A DNA stretch of 37,096 nt from Firmicutes bacterium UBA1191 (GCA_002310095.1 DBYH01000021.1:237-37332), one strand, 5' to 3'; shown: positions 23,838 through 31,712, counted from the first letter of the stretch. The notes: generated by a model from the letters alone, not told the origin. Program-made: numbers and translations.

Positions 23838-24632
23838 ATGATTAATTTTCTGATCGCTCTGGCCGTTGCGCTCCTCGCGAGCGCCATCGGCTTCAAAAAG
23901 TACATATGGTTCATATCCATCGGCTACGGGTTCTCCATAGCCGCGATCGCCATTGCGCTGATCATCATTTTCCACGGGCACATGGACGCGGGAATGCTGA
24001 TCCTGTGCATTCTCCTTGTTGTCTACGGCTGCAGGCTTGGCGGCTATCTGGCCTACCGCGAGGTGAAACTCACTTCCTACAACAAGAAGATGGCAGGAGA
24101 GATCAAGGACGGCAGCACGATACCTTTTGGAGTAAAATGTGCCATATGGTTGATGGCGGCGCTGCTCTACGCCTGTCAGACGGCCCCGGTGCTCTTCAGA
24201 CTTGAGAACGGTGAGAGGACGGACGTCTTCGTGATAATAGGACTAATACTGGCGGTCGTCGGCGTGGCTCTGGAAGTCGGGGCGGATTACCAGAAGAGCC
24301 AGGCGAAGAAAAAGGATCCGGGACGCTTTGTTGACCGCGGTCTTTTCAGTTTTGTCCGCTGCCCGAACTATCTTGGAGAACTGGCCCTCTGGACAGGGAT
24401 ATTCATCACAGGTTTCGGCGCCGGCATGGGCGCAGTGCAGTGGATCATATGCCTGCTCGGCTATCTGGGCATTATCTACGTAATGTTCAGCGGCGCACGC
24501 AGGCTTGAACTCAGACAGAACCGCACATACGGAGACGATCCGGAATATGTCAAATACGCGAAGACTGTGCCTATCATGATTCCGTTTGTCCCGCTTTACA
24601 GCGTGGAGAAGCACAAGTGGCTTGTCGCGTAA
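23838..24632 (+). CDS. DUF1295 / isoprenylcysteine-methyltransferase-like membrane protein
   Basis: A 264-residue membrane protein with about six to seven spans. The C-terminal half carries the DUF1295 / steroid 5-alpha-reductase-type pattern: RFVDRGLFSFVRCPNYLGEL, then YVMFSGARRLELRQNRTYGD and DPEYVKYAKTVP. These residues bind a nucleotide or SAM-like cofactor near the membrane in related ICMT and reductase proteins; the substrate is unknown. An in-frame ATG at 23766 lies inside the previous gene; ATG 23838 has AGGAG nine bases before it. Confidence 0.88.
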   Translation: MINFLIALAVALLASAIGFKKYIWFISIGYGFSIAAIAIALIIIFHGHMDAGMLILCILLVVYGCRLGGYLAYREVKLTSYNKKMAGEIKDGSTIPFGVKCAIWLMAALLYACQTAPVLFRLENGERTDVFVIIGLILAVVGVALEVGADYQKSQAKKKDPGRFVDRGLFSFVRCPNYLGELALWTGIFITGFGAGMGAVQWIICLLGYLGIIYVMFSGARRLELRQNRTYGDDPEYVKYAKTVPIMIPFVPLYSVEKHKWLVA

Positions 24633-24647
24633 GGCTGCGTCAGAACA

Positions 24648-25352
24648 ATGAAGAAGACTATTGTATTAATCATAGTACTGCTTCTGGGCTTCGGCGGATG
24701 GTACGCCTGGGACCGTTATAATCAGCCACAGGAAGAACAGACCGGGCAGGAGCAGGTATACGATATCGGCGAACTGCCCGAATACACGGGGGAGCCGGCA
24801 GTTGAGGTCAACGGAGGCAGACCTGCCTTTGCAGACAAAGACCTGACGACGGATTTCTACCAGAAGTTCAGCGATCTGGACAGTCTGGGAAGATGCGGAC
24901 CTGTCGAGGCCTGTCTTGACCGCGAACACATGCCTGAGGGCGAGCGGGGCGAAATCGAGGAGGTCAGACCGTCGGGCTGGCGGATAGCCAAGTACGATTT
25001 CATAGACAACGGCGGATTCCTCTTCAACAGGTGCCATATGATCGGCTGGCAGCTGACGGGCGAGAACGAGGAGCCGCGGAACCTGATCACGGGCACCAGA
25101 TACTTCAATGTGGACGGAATGCTGCCCTATGAGAACAGCGTGGCGTCCTACATAAGGCGCACGAAGAATCACGTGATGTACAGGATCACGCCGGTATTCC
25201 AGGGCAAGGAACTAGTCTGCCGGGGCGTGCAGATGGAGGCGCTGTCCGTTGAGGACAAGGGCGAAGGAATATCCTTCAACGTCTACTGCTACAACGTGCA
25301 GCCGGGAGTTGTGATAGATTACAGTACGGGGTACAGCGAACTGGAAAAATGA
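24648..25352 (+). CDS. Secreted or membrane-anchored DNA/RNA non-specific endonuclease
   Basis: A 234-residue protein with one N-terminal hydrophobic segment (TIVLIIVLLLGFGGWYAW), followed by a Pro/Gln/Glu-rich linker and a nuclease domain of the DNA/RNA non-specific (beta-beta-alpha metal) type. The catalytic histidine is in FNRCHMIGWQL, followed by NLITGTRYFNVDGMLPYENS, HVMYRITPVF and FNVYCYNVQPGVVIDY, as in streptococcal EndA-like enzymes. In this branch a Cys stands where many have DRGH. It acts outside the membrane, so nucleotide scavenging or DNA processing during uptake are plausible. It overlaps the following GNAT gene by four bases (ATGA). Confidence 0.9.
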   Translation: MKKTIVLIIVLLLGFGGWYAWDRYNQPQEEQTGQEQVYDIGELPEYTGEPAVEVNGGRPAFADKDLTTDFYQKFSDLDSLGRCGPVEACLDREHMPEGERGEIEEVRPSGWRIAKYDFIDNGGFLFNRCHMIGWQLTGENEEPRNLITGTRYFNVDGMLPYENSVASYIRRTKNHVMYRITPVFQGKELVCRGVQMEALSVEDKGEGISFNVYCYNVQPGVVIDYSTGYSELEK

Positions 25353-25858
25353 GCAAAGCAGATTTCAACTACAATGACATAGAGGTCATGCGCGCGGAGG
25401 AGGAGTGGCAGAGAGCCGGCGCCTACTCGGTGCGCATCGAGGGGATGAACCGCCAGCACCACATTTCGCTGCGTGAGGAGTTCGACGAATTCGACGGTCC
25501 GGGAACCAGATACATAGTACTTCTGGACGATGGGTATCCCGTCGCCACGTGCAGGTTCTTTGAAGCCGCGTCGGACGGCTGCACTTCGTGTTCGGGGGCG
25601 TCCTATGAAGGCCTGGAAAAACTGGTCATGATCGGCCGCGTTGTCGTGCTGCCGGAGTACCGTGACAGAGGTCTCGGCGCAAAGGCAATGGAAGAGGCTG
25701 AAAAATGGATCCGGGAGCTGGGATTTGAGAACATCGGCGTCGACAGCAGGACGAACGCCATCGGTTTTTATGAGACGCTCGGATACGAGATCATCGACCC
25801 TAAGGTCGTGGTCTGCGGTCCGTTTGAGTGTGTGTGCATGAAGAAAAGCTTAAAGTAA
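25349..25858 (+). CDS. GNAT family N-acetyltransferase
   Basis: A 169-residue GNAT. The acetyl-CoA loop is VVLPEYRDRGLGAKAMEEAE and the closing segment GVDSRTNAIGFYETLGYEI. The pattern MIGRVVVLPEYRDRG is seen in ElaA-like and YjcF-like members. Acceptor unknown. Its ATG overlaps the nuclease stop by four bases, so the two genes are translationally coupled. Confidence 0.88.
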   Translation: MSKADFNYNDIEVMRAEEEWQRAGAYSVRIEGMNRQHHISLREEFDEFDGPGTRYIVLLDDGYPVATCRFFEAASDGCTSCSGASYEGLEKLVMIGRVVVLPEYRDRGLGAKAMEEAEKWIRELGFENIGVDSRTNAIGFYETLGYEIIDPKVVVCGPFECVCMKKSLK

Positions 25859-25871
25859 GGAGGAAGACGAC

Positions 25872-26339
25872 ATGCTGAAGATACTGACGAGCGAATGCCT
25901 TTACGGCGGAAGAATCGTAAGATATGACGGAGGAGAGGTTCCTGAAACACATCCGACGTACCTCAAGTGGAAGGAAGAGGGGAGACTCATTCCGATCTGC
26001 CCGGAAGTGTTCGGCGGACTTCCTACGCCGCGCCCTGATTCACAGAGACAGGGAGACAGAGTCGTAGCCTGCACAGGACCTGACGTGACTGAAGAGTACA
26101 CCAAGGGCGCTGTCGAGGCCGTAAGACTGGCAAAAGAGAATGAGGTTGCTTTTTGCATAATGAAACAGGACAGCCCGTCCTGCGGAAGCAAATTCATTTA
26201 CGACGGAACGTTCACTGACACGAAGATTTCGGGGCAGGGTCTGGCGGTCGAAATGCTTCGCGACGCGGGATTCAAGGTCTTCGCGGAAGAGGACATAGAC
26301 GAGGCCGCTGCATACCTGGCAGCCCTCGGGGAGGAGTAA
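25872..26339 (+). CDS. DUF523 family protein
   Basis: A 155-residue protein of the DUF523 (YbbK-like) family: SECLYGGRIVRYDG near the start, PICPEVFGGLPTPR, FCIMKQDSPSCGS and YDGTF...ISGQGLAVEML. The conserved cysteines (in SECLYG, PICPEV, SPSCGS) suggest a metal or redox role; function is not established. GGAGGA precedes ATG 25872. It is the last gene before the infC promoter. Confidence 0.92.
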   Translation: MLKILTSECLYGGRIVRYDGGEVPETHPTYLKWKEEGRLIPICPEVFGGLPTPRPDSQRQGDRVVACTGPDVTEEYTKGAVEAVRLAKENEVAFCIMKQDSPSCGSKFIYDGTFTDTKISGQGLAVEMLRDAGFKVFAEEDIDEAAAYLAALGEE

Positions 26340-26348
26340 AAAAACCTC

Positions 26349-26377
26349 TTGCATTGGGCCGGTCCCTATGATAATAT
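26349..26377 (+). promoter_or_regulatory. Promoter of the infC-rpmI-rplT operon
   Basis: TTGCAT (26349-26354) and TAATAT (26372-26377) are 17 bases apart, overlapping the end of the DUF523 gene and leading into the leader RNA. Activity is inferred. Confidence 0.65.
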
Positions 26378-26390
26378 ACTCGAGGCAGTA

Positions 26391-26469
26391 AGCAGAAGTT
26401 ATCCGCTTCTCACCTAGGGGGCCAAGGCGCCCGGGTTGATACGATTACAGAGTCTTAAGGCTTTTTGTG
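26391..26469 (+). promoter_or_regulatory. infC leader with antiterminator element
   Basis: The leader has the clostridial infC-leader signature CAGAAGTTATCCGCTTCTCA (26393-26412), with AGAAG pairing CTTCT, then GGGGGCC...GGCGCCC. The bases TATCCGC (26400-26406) repeat the 3' arm of the terminator, so they can pair with its 5' arm GCGGATA (26471-26477) and block it. This matches the known autogenous control of this operon through L20 or IF3 in Firmicutes; which effector acts here is not shown. Confidence 0.7.
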
Positions 26470-26497
26470 CGCGGATACTTTCTGTATCCGCGTTTTT
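26470..26497 (+). terminator. Leader attenuator terminator of infC
   Basis: CGCGGATAC (26470-26478) and GTATCCGCG (26484-26492) form a perfect 9-bp stem with a TTTCT loop and a five-T run (26493-26497). It lies 43 bases before the infC start and is the off-state structure of the leader. Confidence 0.9.
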
Positions 26498-26540
26498 AAT
26501 ACCGTGGGAATACGGTTATGTACGAAGGAGGTACAGAACA

Positions 26541-27056
26541 ATAGCAAAGGAAGCTTTAATAAACGAAGAAATTCGTGCCGAAGAAATGAGAGTCATTTCT
26601 GCCGACGGAGAACAGCTGGGAATCATGTCCAGAGAAGAAGCCCTCAGCATCGCTGAGGAGAAAAACCTGGACCTGGTCTGCATCGCTCCTAAGGCTGAAC
26701 CGCCTGTCTGCAAGATACTTGACTACGGCAAGTTCAAGTACGACCAGCAGAAGAAGGAGAAGGAAGCCAAGAAGAGACAGCACACTACGCAGATCAAGGA
26801 GATCAGGCTTTCCACGTTCATCGAAGACCACGACATCATGGTCAAGGCCAAGACCGGAGCCAAGTTCCTGAAAGACGGAAACAAGCTGAAGGTCAGCCTG
26901 AGATTCAGAGGCAGAGAGCGCGACTACGTTTCGAGAGGGCAGGAAGTAATGGAGAAATTTGCTGAAGCCGTTTCGGAAGTGGGTGAAATCGAAAAGAAGC
27001 CTAAGTTCGAGGGCAGGAGTCTCACAATGATACTCACGCCAAAGAGCGACAGGTAA
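26541..27056 (+). CDS. infC: Translation initiation factor IF-3, probable AUA start
   Basis: IF-3 binds the 30S subunit, prevents 50S joining and checks the start codon. The sequence AKEALINEEIRAEEMRVI, PPVCKILDYGKFKYDQQKK, IRLSTFIEDHD and RFRGRERDY is complete for the family; 171 residues is normal. The frame has no ATG, GTG or TTG near the proper N-terminus. ATA 26541-26543 lies nine bases after a perfect AAGGAGG (26525-26531), so I take AUA as the start. Non-AUG starts (AUU in E. coli and B. subtilis) are the basis of IF-3 autoregulation, and AUA would serve likewise. A far upstream in-frame ATG would place 35 unrelated residues across the leader terminator. Confidence 0.95.
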   Translation: MAKEALINEEIRAEEMRVISADGEQLGIMSREEALSIAEEKNLDLVCIAPKAEPPVCKILDYGKFKYDQQKKEKEAKKRQHTTQIKEIRLSTFIEDHDIMVKAKTGAKFLKDGNKLKVSLRFRGRERDYVSRGQEVMEKFAEAVSEVGEIEKKPKFEGRSLTMILTPKSDR

Positions 27057-27105
27057 CCCGCGCAAAAAATCAAGTTCAAAATAATAATTAGCATAGGAGG
27101 AAGAC

Positions 27106-27303
27106 ATGGCAAACAAAATGAAGTCTCACAGAGGCGCATGCAAGAGATTCAAAGTAACAGGTTCAGGAAAAGTAAAGAGAAACAAAGCATACAAGAGCCA
27201 CATTCTTACTAAGAAGAGCCAGAAGAGAAAAAGAGGACTCAGACAGTCCACTACATTAACCAGCGCTGATCACGGAAGAATCAAGGAAGTTCTGAGCAAG
27301 TAA
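27106..27303 (+). CDS. rpmI: 50S ribosomal protein L35
   Basis: A 65-residue basic ribosomal protein of the large subunit. The start NKMKSHRGACKRFKVTGSGK and the SHILTKKSQKRKRGLR core are fully typical. AGGAGG stands before ATG 27106. It is the second gene of the infC operon, under the same leader control. Confidence 0.97.
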   Translation: MANKMKSHRGACKRFKVTGSGKVKRNKAYKSHILTKKSQKRKRGLRQSTTLTSADHGRIKEVLSK

Positions 27304-27315
27304 GGAGGTACGGAA

Positions 27316-27669
27316 ATGGCAAGAGTAAAAAAAGGATTAAACGCACACAAGAGACATAAGAAAGTACTCAAGATGGCTAAGGGCTTCTATGGCGCAAAGC
27401 ACAGCACTTACAGAGCTGCCAAGCCTGCAACCATGAGAGCGCTGCGTTCAGCATACGTAGGCCGCAAGAACAAGAAGAGGGATTACAGAAAGCTCTGGAT
27501 CGCCAGAATCAACGCCGCGGCAAGAATGAACGACATGAGCTACTCAAAGCTCATCGGCGGACTGAAGAAGGCCGGCGTGGACATCAACAGAAAGATGCTG
27601 TCAGAGATGGCTATCACTGACCCTGCGGCATTCGCGGCTCTCTGCGAAACAGCAAGAAACGCCAAGTAA
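27316..27669 (+). CDS. rplT: 50S ribosomal protein L20
   Basis: A 117-residue large-subunit protein that binds 23S rRNA early in assembly. ARVKKGLNAHKRHKKVLKMA, the AYVGRKNKKRDYRKLWIARI segment and the MNDMSYSKLIGGL region are typical. L20 is the repressor of its own operon in E. coli and B. subtilis, which fits the attenuator in the leader here. AAGGAGG precedes ATG 27316. Confidence 0.97.
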   Translation: MARVKKGLNAHKRHKKVLKMAKGFYGAKHSTYRAAKPATMRALRSAYVGRKNKKRDYRKLWIARINAAARMNDMSYSKLIGGLKKAGVDINRKMLSEMAITDPAAFAALCETARNAK

Positions 27670-27708
27670 GCAGTACGGCAAAACATGTCATCAGTGCATG
27701 AATAGTTG

Positions 27709-27738
27709 AGAGAAGGAACGAGCGTCCTTCTCTTTTTT
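27709..27738 (+). terminator. Terminator of the infC operon
   Basis: AGAGAAGGA and TCCTTCTCT pair over nine bp with loop ACGAGCG (27718-27724) and a run of six T residues (27733-27738). It closes the infC-rpmI-rplT operon. Confidence 0.92.
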
Positions 27739-27767
27739 ATGCTCTCGTTTTTATGCCTGCGCACTTG

Positions 27768-27776
27768 TGGTAGAAT
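27768..27776 (+). promoter_or_regulatory. Extended -10 promoter directly before the GTPase fusion gene
   Basis: TGG-TAGAAT (27768-27776) is an extended -10 element whose box ends six bases before the ATG at 27783. No clear -35 and no ribosome-binding site are visible. The transcript would begin at or very near the start codon, implying leaderless translation (inference). Confidence 0.5.
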
Positions 27777-27782
27777 AACACC

Positions 27783-30497
27783 ATGAAAAAAGACAGGAAG
27801 ATCACAATCGGAATACTGGCCCACGTGGACGCCGGCAAGACAACCTTGTCGGAAGCTTTGCTGTACAAGGCCGGAGCCATCAGGAAGCCGGGCCGCGTGG
27901 ATCACGGCGACGCCATGCTGGACAGCGACTTCCAGGAGAAGGAGCGCGGCATCACCATATTCGCGGGCCAGGCTGTGTTCGATCTGCCTTCGGGCGGCGC
28001 GGGCGGCACCGAAGTGACTCTTCTCGACACGCCGGGACACGTGGACTTCAGCGCCGAGATGGAGCGGACTCTCAAGGTCCTCGACTGCGCGGTGCTGGTG
28101 GTCAGCGGCAGAGAGATCGTCCAAAGCCACACGCTGACGCTCTGGAAGCTGCTGGGACGCTACGGGATTCCGACGTTTATTTTTGTCAACAAGATGGATC
28201 TGGAGACCGAAGGCGCGGAGACCATCATGGACGAACTCCGCAGCCGGCTCGACGCCTCATGCTGCCGGATGGACGCTTTCATCAGAGGAGAGGGCAGCGC
28301 CGAGGAGATCGCCATGTGCAGCGAGGAGACCCTCGAGGAGTATCTGGCGGGCGGAACCTTGTCGGACGCCTCTCTCGCAAAGGCAGTCAGAGCAAGGCTG
28401 TTATTCCCTTGTTTCTTCGGCTCGGCCCTGAAGATGGAGGGAGTCGACGAGCTCATGGAAGGAATCGCGCGGCTGGCCCCGGAATTCAGGGACTCGGAAC
28501 ATGGCGGTGAGGACGACGGTCATGCCGCTCCTGAATACCGCGTCTTCCGCGTGACCAGGGACAGACAGGGCGAAAGGCTCACCCACCTGAAGATCCTATC
28601 AGGCACTCTCCTCGTGCGGGATGAGATCGCCGGGGAGAAGGTCAACCAGATCAGAATTTATTCGGGAGATAAATACGTTACTGCAGAGGAAGCGGGACCG
28701 GGCACAGTATGCCAGGTGACAGGGCCGCAGGAGCTTTTGCCTGAGAATGACGGGGCTCTGGAGGCGCTGATGGTTTACGGAGTAAGGCTGCCGGATGGCG
28801 TGAATGTCCATGAAACATATGCGAAGCTGAGACAGCTGGGCGAGGAGGACCCAACCCTTCAGGTTACGTGGAACGGCCAGCTCCGGGAGATTCAGCTGAA
28901 GCTCATGGGGCAGGTCCAGCTGGAAGTTCTGCAGGAAATGATCAGGAGGCGTTTTGGCATCGACGTCACCTTCACCGAGGGCCGGATCGCGTACAAGGAG
29001 ACCATAGCGGAACCCGTCATCGGCGCAGGTCACTACGAACCTCTCAGACACTACGCGGAAGTGCATCTTCTGCTCGAGCCGCTGCCGCGGGGCAGAGGCA
29101 TGGAGTTCGGAAGCGAGCTGAGCGAGGACATTCTGGACAGGAACTGGCAGAGGCTGATCATGACGCACCTTCTGGAGAAGGAGCATATGGGCACTCTGAC
29201 GGGAGCCCCTGTCACGGACATGAGGATAAGCATAATCGCAGGCAGGGCCCACGAGAAACATACAGAAGGCGGCGACTTCAGGCAGGCCACATACAGGGCC
29301 ATCCGCCAGGGACTGCGGAAGAGCCTGGCGGCAGGAAACATGGTCCTTCTCGAGCCGTACTATGAGTTTGAGCTGGAGGTGCCGCGGGAGATGGTCGGAC
29401 GCAGCATGGCTGACATCCAGCGCATGAGCGGGGACTGCGGCGCGCCGGAGGAGACGGACAGCGGCGGCGCGGACGGAATGACAATTCTGAGAGGACGCGC
29501 GCCTGTATCAGAGATGAAGGATTACGTGACCGAGGTCGCGTCATATACGAAAGGGCGCGGAAGGCTGGCCCTGAGCTACGGCGGTTACGATGTCTGCCAC
29601 AATCAGGATGAAGTGGCGGAGGCGTCGGGATACGACCCTGACGCCGACACCGGGGAACCGGCGGATTCCGTATTCTGCTCCCACGGAGCGGGGCACCTCA
29701 TCAGGTGGGACGAAGCTGACGCGATGATGCACGTGAGCCCTCCTCGAAGGGAGAGCGCGGATGATGAAAGCGAGCAGGAGACAGCGGCGGCCGGTCAGGC
29801 ACAGTCGGCAGACTCGACAGCATCTTCAGCAGGAGACAAGGAACTCCAGCGGATATTCGACAGAACATTCAGGAGCACCAAATCCGACAAGCCGAGCATC
29901 GAGGCCAGAGAGTTCGACAGCGAACTGGAGCGCCGCAAAAAGGCTGCCGAACGCAGGCGCCGGGCGGCTGAGGCGGAACGAAAACGGGCCGAACTGCTTT
30001 TGCCTGAATATCTGCTCGTTGACGGATACAACATCATATTCGCCTGGGACGAGCTCAAGCAGCTGGCGAAGGAGAACATCGACAGCGCGAGGGAGGCGCT
30101 GATCGAGATACTCGGCAACTACCAGGGGTTCAGAAAAAACAACGTCATCGCGGTCTTCGACGCTTACAAAGTCAAGGGCGGCCAGCGTCACTTCGAGACC
30201 CACGGCGGCGTTACGGTCGTCTACACAAAAGAGGCGGAGACGGCGGACGCATACATCGAACGCGCGACATACGAACTTTCGGGCAAAGGCAGGAGCGGCC
30301 CTGACCGGTACCGCGTGCGCGTGGCGACTTCGGACAGGCTGGAGCAGATGATAATACTTGGGAACAACGCCCAGAGACTGTCAGCAAATGACTTCAGGGA
30401 AGAGGTGGAACAGGTGAACGAAGAGATCAGGGAATTCCTGAAACAGCTTGCCCGCCGCAATGAAATCGAGAATCCTAACAAACTTAAGATAGAATAA
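27783..30497 (+). CDS. TetM-like ribosomal GTPase fused to a YacP/Rae1-type NYN endoribonuclease domain
   Basis: The 904-residue protein has two parts. Residues 1 to about 650 are a translational GTPase of the EF-G/TetM (ribosomal protection) type: G1 AHVDAGKTT (13-21), switch I ERGITI (54-59), DTPGH (82-86), NKMD (136-139) and GSAL, then the domain II-V set with GQVQLEVLQEM and EKEHMGTLTGAPVTDMRISI. A linker rich in Ala, Ser, Gln and Glu (about 655-735), partly coiled coil, leads to the NYN domain (about 740-904): DGYN (D747), FDAYK (D793), ETADAYIE (D822) and TSD (D851). This domain is related to YacP/Rae1 of B. subtilis, a ribosome-associated nuclease that cuts mRNA in the A site. It is not necessarily a tetracycline-resistance gene. 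The start, ATG 27783, has no ribosome site. Confidence 0.9.
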   Translation: MKKDRKITIGILAHVDAGKTTLSEALLYKAGAIRKPGRVDHGDAMLDSDFQEKERGITIFAGQAVFDLPSGGAGGTEVTLLDTPGHVDFSAEMERTLKVLDCAVLVVSGREIVQSHTLTLWKLLGRYGIPTFIFVNKMDLETEGAETIMDELRSRLDASCCRMDAFIRGEGSAEEIAMCSEETLEEYLAGGTLSDASLAKAVRARLLFPCFFGSALKMEGVDELMEGIARLAPEFRDSEHGGEDDGHAAPEYRVFRVTRDRQGERLTHLKILSGTLLVRDEIAGEKVNQIRIYSGDKYVTAEEAGPGTVCQVTGPQELLPENDGALEALMVYGVRLPDGVNVHETYAKLRQLGEEDPTLQVTWNGQLREIQLKLMGQVQLEVLQEMIRRRFGIDVTFTEGRIAYKETIAEPVIGAGHYEPLRHYAEVHLLLEPLPRGRGMEFGSELSEDILDRNWQRLIMTHLLEKEHMGTLTGAPVTDMRISIIAGRAHEKHTEGGDFRQATYRAIRQGLRKSLAAGNMVLLEPYYEFELEVPREMVGRSMADIQRMSGDCGAPEETDSGGADGMTILRGRAPVSEMKDYVTEVASYTKGRGRLALSYGGYDVCHNQDEVAEASGYDPDADTGEPADSVFCSHGAGHLIRWDEADAMMHVSPPRRESADDESEQETAAAGQAQSADSTASSAGDKELQRIFDRTFRSTKSDKPSIEAREFDSELERRKKAAERRRRAAEAERKRAELLLPEYLLVDGYNIIFAWDELKQLAKENIDSAREALIEILGNYQGFRKNNVIAVFDAYKVKGGQRHFETHGGVTVVYTKEAETADAYIERATYELSGKGRSGPDRYRVRVATSDRLEQMIILGNNAQRLSANDFREEVEQVNEEIREFLKQLARRNEIENPNKLKIE

Positions 30498-30522
30498 TCA
30501 CAGAAACTACAAGAACGGAGTG

Positions 30523-30528
30523 TAGAAT
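30523..30528 (+). promoter_or_regulatory. TAGAAT box six bases before the next start
   Basis: TAGAAT then CGCACC and ATG 30535 copy the arrangement TAGAAT-AACACC-ATG at 27771-27785. The GGAG at 30517-30520 is 14 bases from the ATG, too far for a good ribosome site. No clear -35 is seen. Confidence 0.4.
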
Positions 30529-30534
30529 CGCACC

Positions 30535-31626
30535 ATGAAGAGTTTAAAAAACAGAACAATCCGCAGGGCCGGGCTGCTGGCCGTCTGCGTCATAACCGCG
30601 GTGAGCATGCTCGGACTCACAGCCTGCGGAGAGGAGCTGGATCCCTACAGCGACCTCAATCTGAATGATTTCATCAAGGTGCCCGAGTACAAGGGCGTCA
30701 AGGCGGAGAAGATAAAGGTCGAGGTCCAGAGGTCGGAACTTGCCGACGCCATCAATCAGGATCTGAAGGATTCGTCTGCCGAGAAGCAGCTCGATAAGGG
30801 CGATAAGGTCAAGGAAGGCGACACGGTAATCATCAACTATGTGGGAAAGGTTGACGGCAAGGAGTTCGAGGGCGGAACTGCCGAGGAGCAGGAGCTGACT
30901 CTCGGGACCGGCACGTACATCGACGGATTCGAAGAAGGCCTGGTGGGGCACAAGGTCGGTGAGAAGAACATCGAACTGAATCTGGCGTTCCCGCCGAACT
31001 ATTCTTCCGAGGAACTGCAGGGCAAGGATGTCGTCTTTACGGTTACGATCAAGGATGCGCTCAGAACAGAGCAGCCTGAGTACAACGATGACTTCGTGAA
31101 GACCCTGGGCGATTACAAGAACACCAAGGAGTACGAGAAGGCTGTAGAGGAGAAACTCTACAAACAGAAGAAGGCCGAGGCGGAGAATAACCAGAAGACA
31201 GAAATCTGGTCTACGGTGCTCGGCAAGACGAAGGTGAAGAAGTATCCGAACGTGATCGTCGCGCACTACGTTGAAACCTTCGACAAACAGGTTGATTACT
31301 ACGCCGATAAGTACGGTCTGGACAGAACGGATTTCATAGGCCAGTACTATGGGGTCGCGTCGGAGAGCGAACTGCAGAAGCAGCTGAGAGACAGCGCCAA
31401 AGTCCTGACGAAACAGGAAATGCTCGTCGAATACATTGCTGATAAAGAGGGCATTACGTATACTGACGATGAAGCGAAAGCGCTCGAGGAGAATATCATC
31501 AAGCAGGGATACGACGAGGACATGGTCTCCCTTGAGACGGGGAGAACGATGAAGCAGTACGTGCACATAGAACTGCTTTACGAGAAGGTGCTGGACTTCC
31601 TCTGGGAGAACGCGGACATTCAGTAA
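30535..31626 (+). CDS. Extracytoplasmic trigger-factor-like FKBP lipoprotein
   Basis: A 363-residue lipoprotein: N-terminal basic region, hydrophobic segment and lipobox LTAC with C31 as the lipidated residue. Residues about 50-180 include an FKBP-type prolyl isomerase domain (GDTVIINYVGKVDGKEFEGG, then GFEEGLVGHKVGEK). Residues about 185-355 look like the trigger factor C-terminal chaperone domain, a charged helical region (TKEYEKAVEEKLYKQKKAEA). It resembles cytoplasmic trigger factor without the ribosome-binding N-domain, and anchored outside the membrane it would help fold exported proteins such as the following surface protein. It is closed by a strong terminator. Confidence 0.88.
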   Translation: MKSLKNRTIRRAGLLAVCVITAVSMLGLTACGEELDPYSDLNLNDFIKVPEYKGVKAEKIKVEVQRSELADAINQDLKDSSAEKQLDKGDKVKEGDTVIINYVGKVDGKEFEGGTAEEQELTLGTGTYIDGFEEGLVGHKVGEKNIELNLAFPPNYSSEELQGKDVVFTVTIKDALRTEQPEYNDDFVKTLGDYKNTKEYEKAVEEKLYKQKKAEAENNQKTEIWSTVLGKTKVKKYPNVIVAHYVETFDKQVDYYADKYGLDRTDFIGQYYGVASESELQKQLRDSAKVLTKQEMLVEYIADKEGITYTDDEAKALEENIIKQGYDEDMVSLETGRTMKQYVHIELLYEKVLDFLWENADIQ

Positions 31627-31669
31627 TACCGGCAGAAAGAGGACATCAGAATATTGACGTTTGAAACTG

Positions 31670-31698
31670 AGCAGGGCATAGCACGCCCTGCTTTTTTT
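31670..31698 (+). terminator. Rho-independent terminator after the lipoprotein gene
   Basis: AGCAGGGC (31670-31677) and GCCCTGCT (31685-31692) pair perfectly over eight bp with a 7-base loop and a run of seven T residues (31692-31698). Confidence 0.95.
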
Positions 31699-31712
31699 GC
31701 ATGTGGGCTGGT

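Noticed and set aside
26436..26540. ATG extension of IF-3 by 35 residues
   Set aside because: It would run through the leader terminator and add residues unlike any IF-3; the ribosome site points to ATA 26541.
27783..29730. Tetracycline-resistance gene
   Set aside because: It belongs to the same GTPase family, but the fused nuclease domain and chromosomal setting argue for a housekeeping role; resistance cannot be claimed from sequence.
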